From contig CM037791.1 of the NCBI GenBank assembly GCA_021229015.1, positions 52,800,808 to 52,864,807 of the forward strand: a stretch of 64,000 bases of DNA, in the 5' to 3' direction. Position 1 is the stretch's first letter. Every line of letters begins with the position of its first letter. The notes below the pieces were generated by a model. The model had not been told where the DNA came from. It searched no databases and saw nothing but the letters and a program-made list of their open reading frames with translations. The translations under genes and the position numbers were made by a program. This DNA comes from Solen grandis. Lineage: Eukaryota; Mollusca; Bivalvia; Adapedonta; Solenidae. This document shows, in pieces, positions 37,170-49,753 of the stretch.

Positions 37170-37963
37170 ACATAGTACATTACCATATTGGTGGTGTCTC
37201 TGCTGAAATCGCTATATCGACAGGCTCTGTGCGTTCGCACCGGTCACACACACTCACGATGGGCAGAGGGCAAATAAAAGATCAATGGTCACTTTTAAAA
37301 GGTCAGTTGTTCAATATTAATTAGTGCACGGAATGTTAGGGTATATTTACTATGTAAATGTGCTAATTTTTTAATTATCAGCTAATGCGCTCCGAAACTC
37401 GGACAAACAGTTTAGTGATGTACCAACATGGAACACAACCTCCATAATACAGTAAGAGAACCATGGCATGCAGAGAGCCTCTCTGTGGCAAAAGCAGAGA
37501 GTCTGCCTGTGCTTCAAAACGTTATGTGCAGAGAGACCTCCCGTGCACCAACAGACCGAAAGTAAGGGGTTATCAAGAAATTTACATAAATATCGGCCAA
37601 TTTATCGATATTTTCTTAAAGAATATATGGACATAATCAAAGGAGTAACTCGCTAAACCCTAAAGAAAGTGCCGAGGTTGTGTTCCATGTTGGTACATCA
37701 CTAAACTGTTTGTCCGAGTTTCGGAGCGCAGTCGCTGATAATTGAAAAGTTTACACGTATATACATAGTAAATATACTCTAATATTCCGTGCACTACTTA
37801 ATATTGAACAGCTCACCTGTTAAAAGTGACCATTGACCTATTTTTATGTCCTCTGTCCATTGTGAGTTTGTGTTTTTAGCAGAGAATGACCGGTGCAAAC
37901 CCAGAGAGCCAGCTGATATCGTGATTTCAGCAGACAGACCGCCGATACGGTTATGTACCGTGG
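37170..37963. repeat. Inverted duplication, ~280-bp arms and 231-bp loop
   Basis: The arm 37170-37442 is the diverged reverse complement of 37674-37963. Strong anchors are ATGGAACACAACCTC with its mirror GAGGTTGTGTTCCAT, TTGGTACATCACTAAACTG, CAATGGTCACTTTTAA and CACCGGTCA. Each arm has an open frame on the strand running into the loop, and the two encode related peptides sharing SAEI, then IS, then GS, and QWSLL. The arms are diverged, so the duplication is not a recent assembly artefact. It could be an old non-autonomous element or an inverted gene-fragment duplication. Confidence 0.75.
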
Positions 37964-38427
37964 ATGAACAAGCTTTTTTGCGTTCCTTGTCAGGTACCTT
38001 AAACAATTAAAACATATTTTAGTTGACTTTTTATGGATTTAAATCTTATCGGAGCAAATTATTTTAATGTAACATCTAAGTTAGAACTTTGTTGATACCT
38101 TGATTGCTTTTATTAAAGACGTTGGTATATATGACAAGCTTTGATTTTACATTGGTGACAGGTTAAATATGTTTACTCTCCTGCTGTACGAGAATGATTG
38201 TGTATAGTTTTGTGACTTTTTAGAAACCATATGACGTCTTTCGGCTGTTGAGGTGTCTCTAATTCAATATTCTATTCATAACTCTTGACCTAATAGGCCA
38301 ATATCAGTTATAAACAAACTTAGCTGACTGATTATGACTTAAAGCATTGTTGTACAGATTTAAGAAGAATGCTTAAGAAATGGAGAAATGAAATCTGGTT
38401 ATTACAGATTATTCAATTGTTTACAAA

Positions 38428-38620
38428 AGTTTGTTTGTTTATTGGATTTAACGTCCCCCGACAGTATTTCAGTCGTTTGGAGACGATGCTTACTTGAGAC
38501 AGATATAGTACTGCCACACTGCAGTATCACATCGTAGACATGTTGCATGATACCACACCAAGTCACATTATCCTGAAACCGGGCCATCCAGTCCTGGAAC
38601 TACCCTTACATGTTGAGCGG
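38428..38620 (-). mobile_element. SINE fragment, minus strand
   Basis: Begins with the tail complement GTTTGTTTGTTTATTGG, then CGACAGTATTTCAGTCG, TACTGCCACACTGCAGTATCAC, CAAGTCACATTATCCTG and CAGTCCTGGAACTACCC. It lacks the tRNA-like head. Confidence 0.85.
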
Positions 38621-38955
38621 CTTGTATATTCCGCATTCGTCAGGTTTCTGACGTTTTCCACAAACCTTCCGTATTCATCCGTTAAAGAATCGCGAATACA
38701 TAATTTGATGATGTAGCAGATAAACAAATCATTCATCAAATTCAAAATAGTTCCGTCTCCGGTCCGTAATCCAACCATTCACAATACTAGATAGCGTCAT
38801 TTAATCAGCATTTTCATTACTTTTAACTGTTTCTTTTACAGCAGATATTTGCCCATTATGCACCAATTGCGTTTTTCTACAAAATGTAAATGTAATTTTA
38901 ACTTTTCCATTTCATAAAAATGGTATCATTGGGAAATATAAAAGGCCTTTAATAT
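38621..38955 (+). repeat. Dispersed repeat family B, copy 2
   Basis: Aligns with 19600-19931. Shared anchors are GATGTAGCAGATAAACAAAT, TTTTACAGCAGATA, CCATTATGCACCAATTGCGT and CTACAAAATGT. Confidence 0.6.
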
Positions 38956-39121
38956 TCATGACGTTCCGAGCGTTCCCGAATGCGATCGGATTGTTTTCGA
39001 TTATGTTAGGTAATATTCGTGAGAACCCATTAATTAGAAAGAAAGTGTTTATTTGGCTATGCTAAAATATATTTTTCTGTTTCAATATTTCGACTTTTCT
39101 GGTAATATTATAATTGTTGAA

Positions 39122-39532
39122 CGCTATGCACAGGGACTTGCTCCTGTATGATTTAAAAAAAACCAAACCCATTGTTCACATAAATATCAATAAGGGTGGA
39201 CACCATTTTGGGGGACGACTCGCTTCAACGCGTTTTTTTTTTTGTTTTTTTTTTTCTTCAAATTATTCGAATAAATCTATGAAATTTACATACGGAATCA
39301 ATAAAATATACATTTCTCTATCGAAATATATAAAAATATCGTGAAACTTGTCTCCCTGTCTGTTTATTTGTTTGAAATATTTGCGAATCCAACAAAAGGA
39401 CAACAACCTGGACCAGAAGCGAAGTATATTTCGGGATGAATCGGATTTTTACGCTGCGAAATTGGTGAATTGGTGAATATGTGAACAGTGTTTTTTTTTA
39501 ATCATACAGGAACAAGTCCCTGTGCTCTATGA
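39122..39532. mobile_element. Small inverted-repeat element (MITE-like), ~410 bp
   Basis: CACAGGGACTTGCTCCTGTA followed by TGATTTAAAAAA at 39129-39160 is mirrored by TTTTTTTTAATCATACAGG and AACAAGTCCCTGTGC at about 39490-39525. The interior is T-rich with no coding capacity. The flanks contain CTAT on both sides, but I cannot fix a target-site duplication. Confidence 0.6.
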
Positions 39533-41517
39533 TAACATACAGTGTATGAAAAAAATACCAGTTTTCCTTAGAATCATAGTCACTCATGATTTTTGCTGAG
39601 GCATGCGATGTGTTAGCTGGATAAAGACCTTGTGCATGGGCCTTCATGTGTAGGAAACATTTGAGTACAAGCTTCATGAAACACCCAGGGCCCAAAGATC
39701 TTTCTTATCCAGAAAGACGTATCCTTTACACAAAATGGCCAAATCAAGCTGCAAATTAGACACGCGGCGCAATGCCGACTAAAGCAGATTGAGATTGCGC
39801 TGTGATACTGTACTATTGCCCTTTGGGTAACACTCTTTAAAGAGTCCAGAACAAGCACTAACTGATTTCAAAAATATAACACTCAAAACACTCTTTTTAA
39901 TATACATCTTTTTAACTAACTTTGATCAAGGGCAATAGGTGATAAGGGAAAATGCACTCACATACAACCACTGGAAACAGAAAAAGCCAAAACATGACTA
40001 AGAGTCGAGATCAGCATCACAGAGTTTTTAAAATGGTATGCAGTGAATGAATGCATGGGCTTCCCATAGCGCTTTATCACATGAAATGCTTCGATCGCAC
40101 GCACTTTAGTATTCTTCTCTATATCTATTTATAGTCAACCGGTGTCTGTCACAAACTTCATAGGAAATCAGGAACATGTGACTGTCTTCGATTCCAAACC
40201 ATATCAAAGTGCATTTGCTAGACAGAAAAATAATTGTGTTTTTTTTTCTTTAGCCATTCCTGTACTACTCAAATGGATGAGACTTTTCTACTAATAAATA
40301 CAAAACTAACAATAAGGTTTTCATATATCACATAATGAACATCCGCAACGCCTGTTAATATTACCTGCTGAATCAAATATCTTCCCGGTATGTTGTTATA
40401 TAAAAACGCTGTAACGTGTTTTCTAACGCACGCGCTTCATACAGGCATCTGGTATCTTATGATAGACACGCGACATTATATAGCCTTGCATTGATATAAA
40501 AAAGTTCTGATGTTATAGGAGCTAAATTGTCTCGACTATTTTCAAGAATTACTGAAAGGTGAAAACTAAACGTATAGTCCTTATCAGATGTATTCACAAA
40601 GCAATTTCGATCAAATGTTTACCTTAAGTAAAAAAAATGTTATTTTCAATAAGAAAGTATTTCTGGTTAACAATTACTGTATATATTGGTAAACATAACA
40701 ATACAAGTAGACATTTGTTCACGTTCTTCTGGTAGTACATACAATGTACATGTGTTTAGTGCCAACCATTTCAGAAAATGAAGGATTTATAAACTACCAA
40801 AGTTGATACGGAAACACAATAAAGGAATCTTATATATGTCAAAAAAATCCAAAAGGAGGTGAATGTAAAGATAAACCGGAGAAAAACAACAACAACAACA
40901 ACAACAAAAAACAAAAAAACAAAAAAACAACAACAAAAAAACACACACACAGGAAGAGAGCATTTTTAGATTTAGAGAATACCAAAAGATACCGCCTTGG
41001 AACGTTCAGCCGTCGTATTTAGAAATGCGGACAAGCTTTTTGATATGGTGTCAATGAGACGTAACACATACACACACACACACATAAAATATGGAGAGAG
41101 AGAGAGAGAGAGAGAGACTATGTACAGTGTATGTTATATTCTTAACATTTGCACGGCGTCTCTGTCTGTAGAATAAGACCACAATTATTTTTACAATATT
41201 TATAAACAAATGACCTTATGACACCAAAATTCAACCTTGTTTTATTTAGATCTATTCATGAGAAATAATTTTGTACATTCCATACATGGGATCGTCCTTC
41301 TATATTTTGACCTCTTTAAGGCCGAATAATTGCCATTTCACACACATTTTCTCACAAATTTCCCCTCTCAGCAAATTCAAAAACAAGCGACCACTTAACT
41401 CGAGCTCATTTCGCGGATTTAAGTGTAATGTTAGAAATCAACACGTTGGAAAAAAAATATTGTTATTACATGAATGTTTCGGCTAAAACAATATATGTTT
41501 TTATTTTCTTCATTTTT
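39533..41517. other. No gene; simple repeats
   Basis: A (CAA)n and A-rich tract lies at about 40887-40950, (CA)n near 41070-41084 and (GA)n at about 41095-41116. No supported gene. Confidence 0.5.
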
Positions 41518-42777
41518 AGCTCGACTATTCGAAAAATATGAGAGCTATTGTAGTCACCCTGGCGTCGGCGTCGGCGTTGGCGTTGGCGTTGCAGCTTTTG
41601 GTTAAAGTTATGCGTGCAAGTTACTATCAACCTTATATCTCAATAACTATTTATGGTATTGACTTTAAAGTTTATAAATATGTTCAGGGGCATCAGACAA
41701 CCAAGGTAGATAACTCTTGACTGAATTTAATATGAATTATGGCCCCTTTTTAACTTAGAAATGTTGGTTAAAGTTTTGCATGCAATAGAAAATTTGGTTA
41801 AAGTTTTGCGTGCAAGTTTCTATCTAGTTTGTATCTCAATAACCATTCATGCTATTGACTTGAAAGTTTATGAATATGTTAAGGGGCATCAGACAACCAA
41901 GGTAGATAACTCTTGATGGAATATATTACAAATTATGGCCCCTTTTTAACTTAGAAATATTGGTTAAAGTTTTGCATGCAAGATACTCTCATGCTTATAT
42001 CTCAGTATCCAGGCAGGCGATTGATTTTAAACAACTCTTATATGTTTAGGGGTATCATACTTTCATGGTAGATAACTCTTCATGGAATATGTTACAAATT
42101 ATTGCCCCTTTTTAACTTGGAAATTTTGGTTAAAGTTTTGCATGCAAGGTACTTTCATGTTAATATCTCAGTATCTAGGCATGGGATTGGTTTGAAACAT
42201 CTTTAATATGTTTAGGGGTATCATACTTTCATGGTAGATTACTCTTGGTAGAATATGTTACAAATTATGGCCCTTTTTTAACTTAAAAAATTTGGTTAAA
42301 GTTTTGCATGCAATGTACTTTCATGCTAATATCTCAGTATCCAGGCATAGGATTGATTTGAAACATCTTTAATATGTTTAGGGGTATCATACTTTAAAGG
42401 AAGATAACACTTGATGGAATATATAAAAAATTATGACCCCCTCTTAACTTAGAATTTTGGTTAAATTTTTGCATTCAAACTACTATCCAGCTTATATCTC
42501 AGAAATTGCTTGTGGAATTGACTAGAAAGTTAAGGAGTGTCTTCAGTGGCATCAGAAAACTAAGGAATTTTATACAAATTATGGCTCATTTCTAACTTTG
42601 TTTTGGTTGATTTTAGACATCATAAAAATATTAAGGGGGTATCAGGCTATCAAGGTATATAATTTTTGACTTTTATTATGTACAGGGTATGTGAAGAGCA
42701 AGAATTGAAATAAATTTCATTTGATTTACCAACATGCATTTTGAATAGTCGAGCGTGCTGTTCTCTGACAGCTCTTG
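41518..42777 (+). mobile_element. Helentron-like non-coding element (AGCTCGAC family)
   Basis: The 5' end follows a T-run and starts AGCTCGACTATTCGAA, closing a loose palindrome with GAGAGCT at 41540-41546. The start motif recurs inverted near the 3' end as GAATAGTCGAGC (42743-42754). It is followed by a hairpin GCTGT-TCTCTG-ACAGC (42757-42772) and CTTG at 42774-42777, then T. The interior has about five imperfect ~150-bp units containing TTGGTTAAAGTTTTGCATGC and no coding frame. Terminal inverted repeats at unequal distances from the ends, a 3' hairpin and insertion beside T are the features described for Helentrons and their non-autonomous derivatives. A full autonomous copy is not present. 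Confidence 0.75.
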
Positions 42778-43544
42778 TTCATTTTTATTACGGATTTTAT
42801 TGCGCAGTTGCTGTTATATAAAGCACTTTAGTCATATAGTGACGTCAACAGATGTATGTGGTGAGGTCAAAATTAATAATGACTGACTGGAAAGGAAAGT
42901 ATTTCATCATAAAACAACAAAACAAGGACAAATAATACCATGAAAACCATTTTTAGAATGTAAAGATAGTTTCATTCATAACTTTCTAACATCTAATTCT
43001 GCTTAAAAAAAATCATCAAAAAGTTACGGAGAACAAACATGGTTTAAATTATATATTTTAAATTTCAATCTAAAATTTAAAACAATGTTTAATAGCTATT
43101 TCCGATTGAAATTAACAAAACAAAACAAGAAAAAACTATGAATTTGATAGCATTATTACGTAATTTGTCTTTTGTTAAAATACATTAATATAGTACTCTT
43201 GTCATTTTTTATGATAAAGCCCTTTGAGCAAAAATTAAAACATATAAAATAACTAATTGATTCTTCATTTACAGCAGAAAAAATATGTTTGTCAAATTAA
43301 ATGATTAGGGCAATAAATTGTATATTTTTTTCATATAGAATTTTTCAGAGGGGAACATATAAAATATAGATCTATATGAACGTACTATTAATAACAGATA
43401 GAAATTAATACATAATACGAATAAGAGAGTTTGCCTTTGTTTTTGAACAACCAGTTAATTTACAAAATTTGAGGCTCTTGTGACTGTCTTTGCGACCAGT
43501 TTGTTAACAGTTGATCGGTAGAACTTTTTTTTACTCTCTCCCTC
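42778..43544. other. No gene seen
   Basis: Very AT-rich DNA without supported features. Confidence 0.4.
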
Positions 43545-43640
43545 GTTTTTGTTAAGTTCCTTTGTTTCCTGACAATATAGAATTGGCAGGTAATTGTATG
43601 TCACAGTGCATGGGAAAACGCTAAATTATAATGTTTTTAT
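43545..43640 (+). repeat. Dispersed repeat family A, truncated copy 4
   Basis: CCCTCGTTTTTGTTAAG, then CCTTTGTTTCCTGACAA, then TGGGAAAACGC corresponds to the first ~100 bases of the 27705 copy. The rest is missing. Confidence 0.6.
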
Positions 43641-44122
43641 ATTCATGAAAAACGCCACGATGTAACAGCAGGGCATTGCAAGGAGTTGACTTGTACCAAC
43701 AACATTGACATCATTTGAGGAATAATGAGTGTTTAGTTAATGTTAATACATTTGTATTTATATGTAATAATCAAAGTGACTTTAATGACTCTATTAATGA
43801 ATTTAAATTTCGACTTTTATATAAAAAGATTCACTAGAACTAAATCCCGTTATATACACACTATCTACTAGTAGTTTGTTCTGAATAATGTGTTTTTTTA
43901 GAGACGTGCAGCATCATTTTCAAGCAGATTTTATCCAGTTATACCATGTTTATTGTACTGAACGCATCAGAATAAACAATGGCCATAAACCATCCTGAAC
44001 ATTCTTTAATATTTTTTTCTCACAAACAAAGCATTTTCCTTCTGGACAGTGATTCTTCACAAAGATTAATTTTTAAGTTCAATACCTTAAATCAATAAAA
44101 GATTGAGGCAATATCTACTTTT

Positions 44123-44923
44123 TATACCCCCCACAAACGTAGTTTGGGGGGTATATAGGAGTCACCATGTCGGTCGGTCGGTCCGTCCGTCCGTCTGTAG
44201 TTTTTTGTCCACGCTATTTCTCAATAACTACTGGATGGATTTCAATCAAACTTCATAGGAAGCTTCACTGGTGAACATAGATGTGCATATTATGAAATTG
44301 TTACGGTTGATTGACTTTCTTTTGAGTTATGGCCCTTTTCTGATTTTCTGGAGTTTTCTTTGTCCACGCTATTTCTCAATAACTACTGGATAGATTTCAA
44401 ACAAACGTCATAGGAAGCTTCAATATCAAGCACAGATATGCATATTATGAAATGGTTACGGTTGACTGATTTTCTTTTGAGTTATGGCACTTTGTTAATT
44501 TTTTGAAGTTTTCTTTGTCCACGCTATTTCTCAATAACTACTGTATGGATTTCAATCAAACTTCATAGGAAGCTTCACTGGTGAAGGTTACAATTTTTTT
44601 TCTTGGAGTTTTCTTTGTCCACGTTAATTTTCAATAACTACTAGATGGATTTCAATCAAATTTCATAGGAAGCTTCACTAGCTCTTCACTTAGAAACAGC
44701 CTTCTTTTTGTTTAATTCAATGTTGAAGATTTGGTATGATTTGGGCTATATTAAAATAAGAACAATTTTGATTTAGTATAAAAAGATTATAATTGTGAAA
44801 TAGTTTTGTGTAATATGTCAATTGAAATCATCAGTTCATTGTGACTTACCTCCTTTAGCTGGGCACTTGATTGTAAACAAAGGCTGTGTGGGGGGTATTC
44901 ATCACCTTTAGTGATAGCTCTAG
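44123..44923 (+). mobile_element. Helentron-like non-coding element (TATACCCCCC family)
   Basis: The 5' end follows a T-run with the palindrome TATACCCCCCACAAAC and its partner GTTTGGGGGGTATA (44123-44155). The stem motif recurs near the 3' end as GTGTGGGGGGTATTC (about 44886-44900). It is followed by the hairpin ATCAC-CTTTA-GTGAT (44901-44915), then CTAG (44920-44923) and T. A (GTCC/GTCG)n cluster lies at about 44170-44198. The interior is four imperfect copies of a ~150-bp unit with TTTCTCAATAACTACTGGAT and CATAGGAAGCTTCA. Non-coding. Confidence 0.8.
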
Positions 44924-45014
44924 TTTATTTTAATTTATTTAAGTTATGTGGAATGAAATTCACGTTCATTCACATTATACTAAACCCCGTCGACTATTTC
45001 AGAAGTGGACCAGC

Positions 45015-45115
45015 GCTTGGCGTCTGCCCCAAATAGGGTTCGAACCAACAATCGGATTTGTAATCTCTGAAACCTAGACCGTGTTTGTATTCAAATACTC
45101 CACCACGCAAATGGC
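45015..45115 (-). mobile_element. tRNA-like SINE head candidate, minus strand
   Basis: On the minus strand a B-box-like GGTTCGAACCC lies at about 45036-45046. It is preceded by a GCGTGGTGGAGTATTTGA A-box-like segment near 45110, at tRNA-like spacing. The intervening arms do not fold cleanly. It is probably a decayed SINE head of another family. Confidence 0.4.
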
Positions 45116-45591
45116 ACTCCCAGTTGTAACAAACCAGTCGTAGAAGCTGTTGACACAGATTTGGACTACGTATTGATCGAGTTAAGGTAATGTACCGGAA
45201 TGCTGCAACCGTTCTCTTCTCACATCCTCGTTTTCATTCATTGGATTTAAATTTTTTATGTTAGCTTTTTTTGTGTGTTTCAATTTAATTCTCAGTAATT
45301 CAAACTAAAACTGAAAATCTGGCAACTGGAATCCTGGCAACAGGGGCAAGTGATTTACTAGCCTAAGATTTATATATTTATTATCGAATACAAATCGACT
45401 ATGTTGGTTAACCATATATTAAAATTAATAAAAGATGCACGATAGAACCACGACCTACATCGAGATAAACTGAAAGATCCGGTAAACCAGACTGGGACAC
45501 AGATTCACGATGGTGAGGGGTAGGTATAGAGGGTCAGCAACTATATCCAGTCTGAAATGAAGGCTTCATAACTACTTGGTTCGTGTTATAA

Positions 45592-45665
45592 TTGTATCAG
45601 GTAAGGAGGTGTTGCGCCTCGGAAGTTAGAGACCTTGGGTTCGATCCCTGGACACAACAAATCAG
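45592..45665 (+). mobile_element. tRNA-like SINE head candidate
   Basis: A B-box-like GGGTTCGATCCC lies at about 45638-45649, preceded by GCGCCTCGGAAGTTAGAGAC. The A box is weak and the acceptor arms do not pair, so a functional tRNA is unlikely. Confidence 0.4.
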
Positions 45666-45754
45666 AATATGGTATCTATAACGCACCGGATGGCGCTCAG
45701 CGGATGTGTTGGATAGTTGCACGAATATTGGTGTAGTATTGACACAACTTTGTC

Positions 45755-45849
45755 AAACGTGTTAGTATGTTTGTTTGTTTGATTGTTGGCTTTAACGTCC
45801 CACCGACAGTATTTCAGTCATTTTGAGACGATGTCTAAACGTGTTAGTA
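45755..45849 (-). mobile_element. 5'-truncated SINE with 13-bp target-site duplications
   Basis: A 69-bp fragment of the SINE 3' end (45768-45836, reverse orientation: tail complement, then CCGACAGTATTTCAGTC and GAGACGATGTCT). It is flanked by identical AAACGTGTTAGTA at 45755-45767 and 45837-45849. This is a clean record of target-primed reverse transcription with early 5' truncation, and it defines the SINE's true 3' end. Confidence 0.9.
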
Positions 45850-46495
45850 ACTCATAAATTATGCCTGCATGTCCTATAACTATGTGCCAAGAGTGAGAAA
45901 CACTGTTGCTTTGAAAATATAATTATGTTTTTAAGCTAAGACTCATTTATAGGTGGAACTTGACACGTTTATGTAATTTAAAGAAACAGCACGCCTCCTT
46001 TAATCAACAGAAATCAGAAACCACAAACAAACAAGGCAAGAGATATTAATATCTATTTATTATATTTTGTCAATTTGCATCAACATCATTCTGGAGTTAC
46101 ATTAGTTCATTTTTAATAAATGTGGGATTTCCCGTAAGACCTGTTTGTCCTTCATATTCCCTGGGGAAACAACAACACCAACATAAACGCATAAATCCGT
46201 TTGATGAAGGGACATTTTAAATGTATTTCCTTAATTATTTTAATTCCAGATACGATTGACGTTTGTGATACTATTTAAATAATAAAATTCTCTTAGGGTT
46301 GAGTCGGTTCACACGATATGAAAAGAAAAAAAAAAGCACTACACAAAAACGATCAAAGACTAGCTAGTCCACACGTCCGTCATGTTTGTAATGTACTTGC
46401 CATTGCAAAAACAGTTCTGTGGAAATTTAGTTGTGTTCATATGTATGATCCGATAACAAATATTTCTAAATTGATTACAATATTTTACGGTTGAA
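45850..46495. other. No gene seen
   Basis: No supported gene or clear repeat. Confidence 0.4.
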
Positions 46496-46735
46496 TTTCA
46501 ATTTTCTTGACTGGCTGTCTATTTCGACAACTGTGACTCTCTATGCCACCTTTTGTTTGTTTGCCTGTCTATAAAACTTTATGGTATCTGTCAAGCAACC
46601 TGTTCGGCTGTCTGTATCACTAGCTGTCACACCGGCTGTCTGTCTCGGTAACCGAAAGTTCGACTGTCTTGCTTACTGTCGGCAGGCTGTCTTTCCCGCT
46701 AAATGTCTGTTCGGCTATCTGTCCAGGTCTGTCTT
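46496..46735. repeat. CTGTCTG-rich degenerate tandem tract
   Basis: GGCTGTCT and variants recur at irregular 20-40-bp spacing (for example 46510, 46612, 46637, 46688, 46713). The tract is diverged and non-coding. Confidence 0.65.
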
Positions 46736-47335
46736 CTTACTTTAAAATATTTAACTTATTTGAATTTAATTGAAATTTTATGTCCCTGTTTTGTTAATGT
46801 AACTTCAAATAAGGAAGAAATGAGTCGACAAACAATCCGAAGAGTTAGAGTAAGAACTTATTTTTTCTAAACTTGAAGTTTATGAGAGCATCTCGGGAAA
46901 ATTGTGATACACGTATGCGGTAGTTGAAATGTATATATGTATGGGTGTGATAAAATCAGAATGATTCCCCGTCTAAAGGGAACCGTGCAATGTGAGCTGT
47001 AGATATACATCTTGAATTTGTCGATGATCTCATTGGTGCCGTTGTAAAATAAAATAATACTGTCCTCCGATAGTAGCACATAGAATGCAGCTTTATCTCT
47101 ATTCATGCATTGTTTTAAGGGCAATGATAAATATAAAATGTACGTTATAATTATTCTTGTAGAGTACACGTAATTCCAACCTATCATCACCCACACGATT
47201 TCGCGCAATATGATGGCTTATATTCGATCTAATCGCGTGACCAAAGGAAGTTAAAACATAGATGAAGTTTGTCTGCTTTAATGAGTTCAGAATGTGAAAC
47301 AATTACTCTACGTCAGGGACTACTTCTTTCTTTTG

Positions 47336-47336
47336 C

Positions 47337-47363
<27 letters not shown>
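47336..47363. repeat. Poly-A tract
   Basis: About 28 consecutive A. It could be the tail of a retroposed sequence, but I recognise nothing upstream. Confidence 0.9.
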
Positions 47364-47367
<4 letters not shown>

Positions 47368-47555
47368 TTACAAATGTACAACGTGTCTACACGGCCTGAA
47401 TGACCTGTGTGAATGCGCTCCAATGATCATGGGTCAACAATACGCTCCAATGATCATGGGTCAATCATGACTGAGCAACTAAGAATTTCCCGGTTGGAGA
47501 TTGAAGAAAGAAAAAGTAACGAAAAAAAGATTAAAATGCTGGTTTTTGTTGATAA

Positions 47556-47655
47556 NNNNNNNNNNNNNNNNNNNNNNNNNNNNNNNNNNNNNNNNNNNNN
47601 NNNNNNNNNNNNNNNNNNNNNNNNNNNNNNNNNNNNNNNNNNNNNNNNNNNNNNN
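47556..47655. other. Assembly gap (100 N)
   Basis: Exactly 100 unknown bases. It probably hides the 5' part of the Helentron-like copy that continues on the right. Confidence 0.99.
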
Positions 47656-48400
47656 GCACCAGGCGTTGGCAATTTATGCCGGCAGTTTCATATAGTACAG
47701 ACATTGGCGAACATTTTGGTATATAACATTGCTTGTTCTACTTTTATGGCCACCTACTCCTTAAATAAGCTACTTTTTGGCCAATTGTCACCCCACTATT
47801 AACATTGCTAATATCTACACTTTCGCTATATGAATTCATGTCTCTCAAACTTTACAAATGTGTTTATCAACATCAGACCAACTAGTAGAAATAGGAATGT
47901 ATGTCCCTCAATCTCCAAATACAAAACAGGAACAGTAACTCTTTTAAATATTTTTGCATATTAATGGGCCATTTTGTTAAAATTGCTATTATCTCTAATT
48001 TCTTTCCATGGATGTCCCTCATAATTCAAACATGAAATTACATGCCTGTATTGAAAGTCAGACTTTGTCATGAAATTTAAAATAGTAAATGGTAAAAGTT
48101 TTTGCACCACCTCATTTTTTCACTTAACCCTTTGAGGTATTGCTTTGAAACTTAAAATATCTGTTTATGACCATCATCTCTACTTGTACATGGCAGGGAG
48201 TGCATTACTCTGTCTTTGATTTTGACATACTTGTAATTATGCCCCCTTTCTGACTTCATTAATCTTTTTGTACTTACTCATTTTTTCACTGAATTCTTTG
48301 AGATTTTACTTTAAAACTTGGATCACATGTTTATTGTTCTTGTATATATTTTGATAATACAGAGATTCTCATTTTGCCTTTAACTGCAATACTAAAATGG
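47656..48400 (+). mobile_element. Helentron-like element body, AGCTCGAC family, ends missing
   Basis: Homologous along its length to the minus-strand element at 1358-2220. Anchors in order are ATGTCCCTCA, ATATTTTTGCATATTAATGG, GGATGTCCCTCATAATTC, TTTTTGCACCACCTCAT, GAGGTATTGCTTTGAAAC and TTTTGATAATACAGAGAT. The 5' part is lost in the assembly gap. The 3' hairpin is not found before the next element begins at 48451. Confidence 0.7.
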
Positions 48401-48450
48401 TATATATATCAAAAGCATCTCGAAAACAAATTTTCTATGCATTCCTTTTT

Positions 48451-49162
48451 AGCTCACCTGAGCACAACGTGCTCAAGGTGAGCTTTTGTGATCGCCTTTC
48501 GTCCGGCGTCCGTCGTGCTTCATCAACAATTTGGCTTGTTAACACTCTGGGGGCCATATTATTTGGCCAATCTTCATGAAACTTGGTCAGAATGTTTGTC
48601 TCCATAAAATCTTGGACAAGTTCGAAATTGGGTCATGTGGGGTCAAAAAGTAGGTCACAAGGTCAAATCTTAGTAAAACCTTGTTAACACTCTAGAGGCC
48701 ACATTTTTGGCCCAATTCTCACGAAACTTGGTCAGAATGTTTGTCTCCATAAAATCTTGGACAAGCTTGAATTAGGGTCATGTGGGATCAAAAAGTAGGT
48801 CACAAGGTCAAATCTTAGAAAAACCTTGTTAACACTCTAGAGGCCACATTTTTTGCCCAATCTTTATGAAACTTGGTCAGAATGTTTGTTTCCATAAAAT
48901 CTTGGACAGGTTCGAAATTGGGTCATGTGGGGTCAAAAAGTAGATCATGAGGTCAAATCTTAGAAAAACCTTGTTAACACTCTAGAGGCCATATTTTTGG
49001 CCCAATCTTCATGAAAATTGGTCGGAATGTCTGTTTCCATAAATCTTGGTTAAGCTCCATAGTGGGTCATGTGATGTCAAAAAGTAGGTCAATATGAAAA
49101 ATCCAACATATGTTGCTCATTTATAATCAGGTGAGCGATTCAGGGCCATCATGGCCCTCTTG
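48451..49162 (+). mobile_element. Helentron-like non-coding element (AGCTCACCTGAG family), copy 1
   Basis: The 5' end follows a T-run with AGCTCACCTGAGCACAACG and CTCAAGGTGAGCT, a long palindrome (48451-48484). The stem motif recurs at 49127-49136 as TCAGGTGAGC. It is followed by the hairpin GGGCCATCATGGCCC (49143-49157), then CTTG (49159-49162) and a T-run. The interior is four imperfect ~145-bp units with TGTTAACACTCTAGAGGCC and GAAACTTGGTCAGAATGTTT. Non-coding. Confidence 0.8.
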
Positions 49163-49753
49163 TTTTTTCTTGCTGTATATTAAAATTACTTCTTGAAAAA
49201 ATTACACAAAAATAAGATTTTCTTTTACAATGTTTAATATTTTACCACAGTAAAACTTTATAAAACCTTGTAGTCACCATCTATTTTTTTCTGTAAACTA
49301 ACTTATGTAGTGCCAATAAGTAAGACTTATCAGTCAGAGACGGTTGTAAGCAGTCCAATAACTTAGCCAGTAGAAAATCGCCCTTTAAACAGGGGGTCCA
49401 AGTCAGAAATCTTGGTTTGACTGCACATTTTTCTCAATTGGTTATTTTGCACAGAACAAGGGATTATTATAGTATCTCCAATGATCAGGAACATTATTTA
49501 TTTGATCTCTGTAAATCCTGCAATGAAATCCAAATTGGCAAGGAATATGTAACTGTTATCAGTGGGAAGCTTTTGTAAGTGGTCCCTGGTTTTAGTCCTG
49601 GTCTGGCTGCACATTTTTCTCGCCTTCTTAATTTGAAACTTTTTTTGTGTCCTCCGAATATGTATATTAGGCCATTGTTTCAATATTTTTACGTATTGTG
49701 TGTCTCTTTTCATTTTAAGATTCCCTTCAAGTCTTGACACTAGTTTTCCATTT
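49163..49753. other. No confident gene
   Basis: The minus-strand frame 49791-49498 (97 codons) has no domain I recognise and overlaps a duplicated TGACTGCACATTTTTCTC word (49418 and 49607). I leave it uncalled. Confidence 0.4.

Noticed and set aside
47413..47802. Open frame across the second gap
   Set aside because: Same artefact; the right side is the body of a non-coding element.
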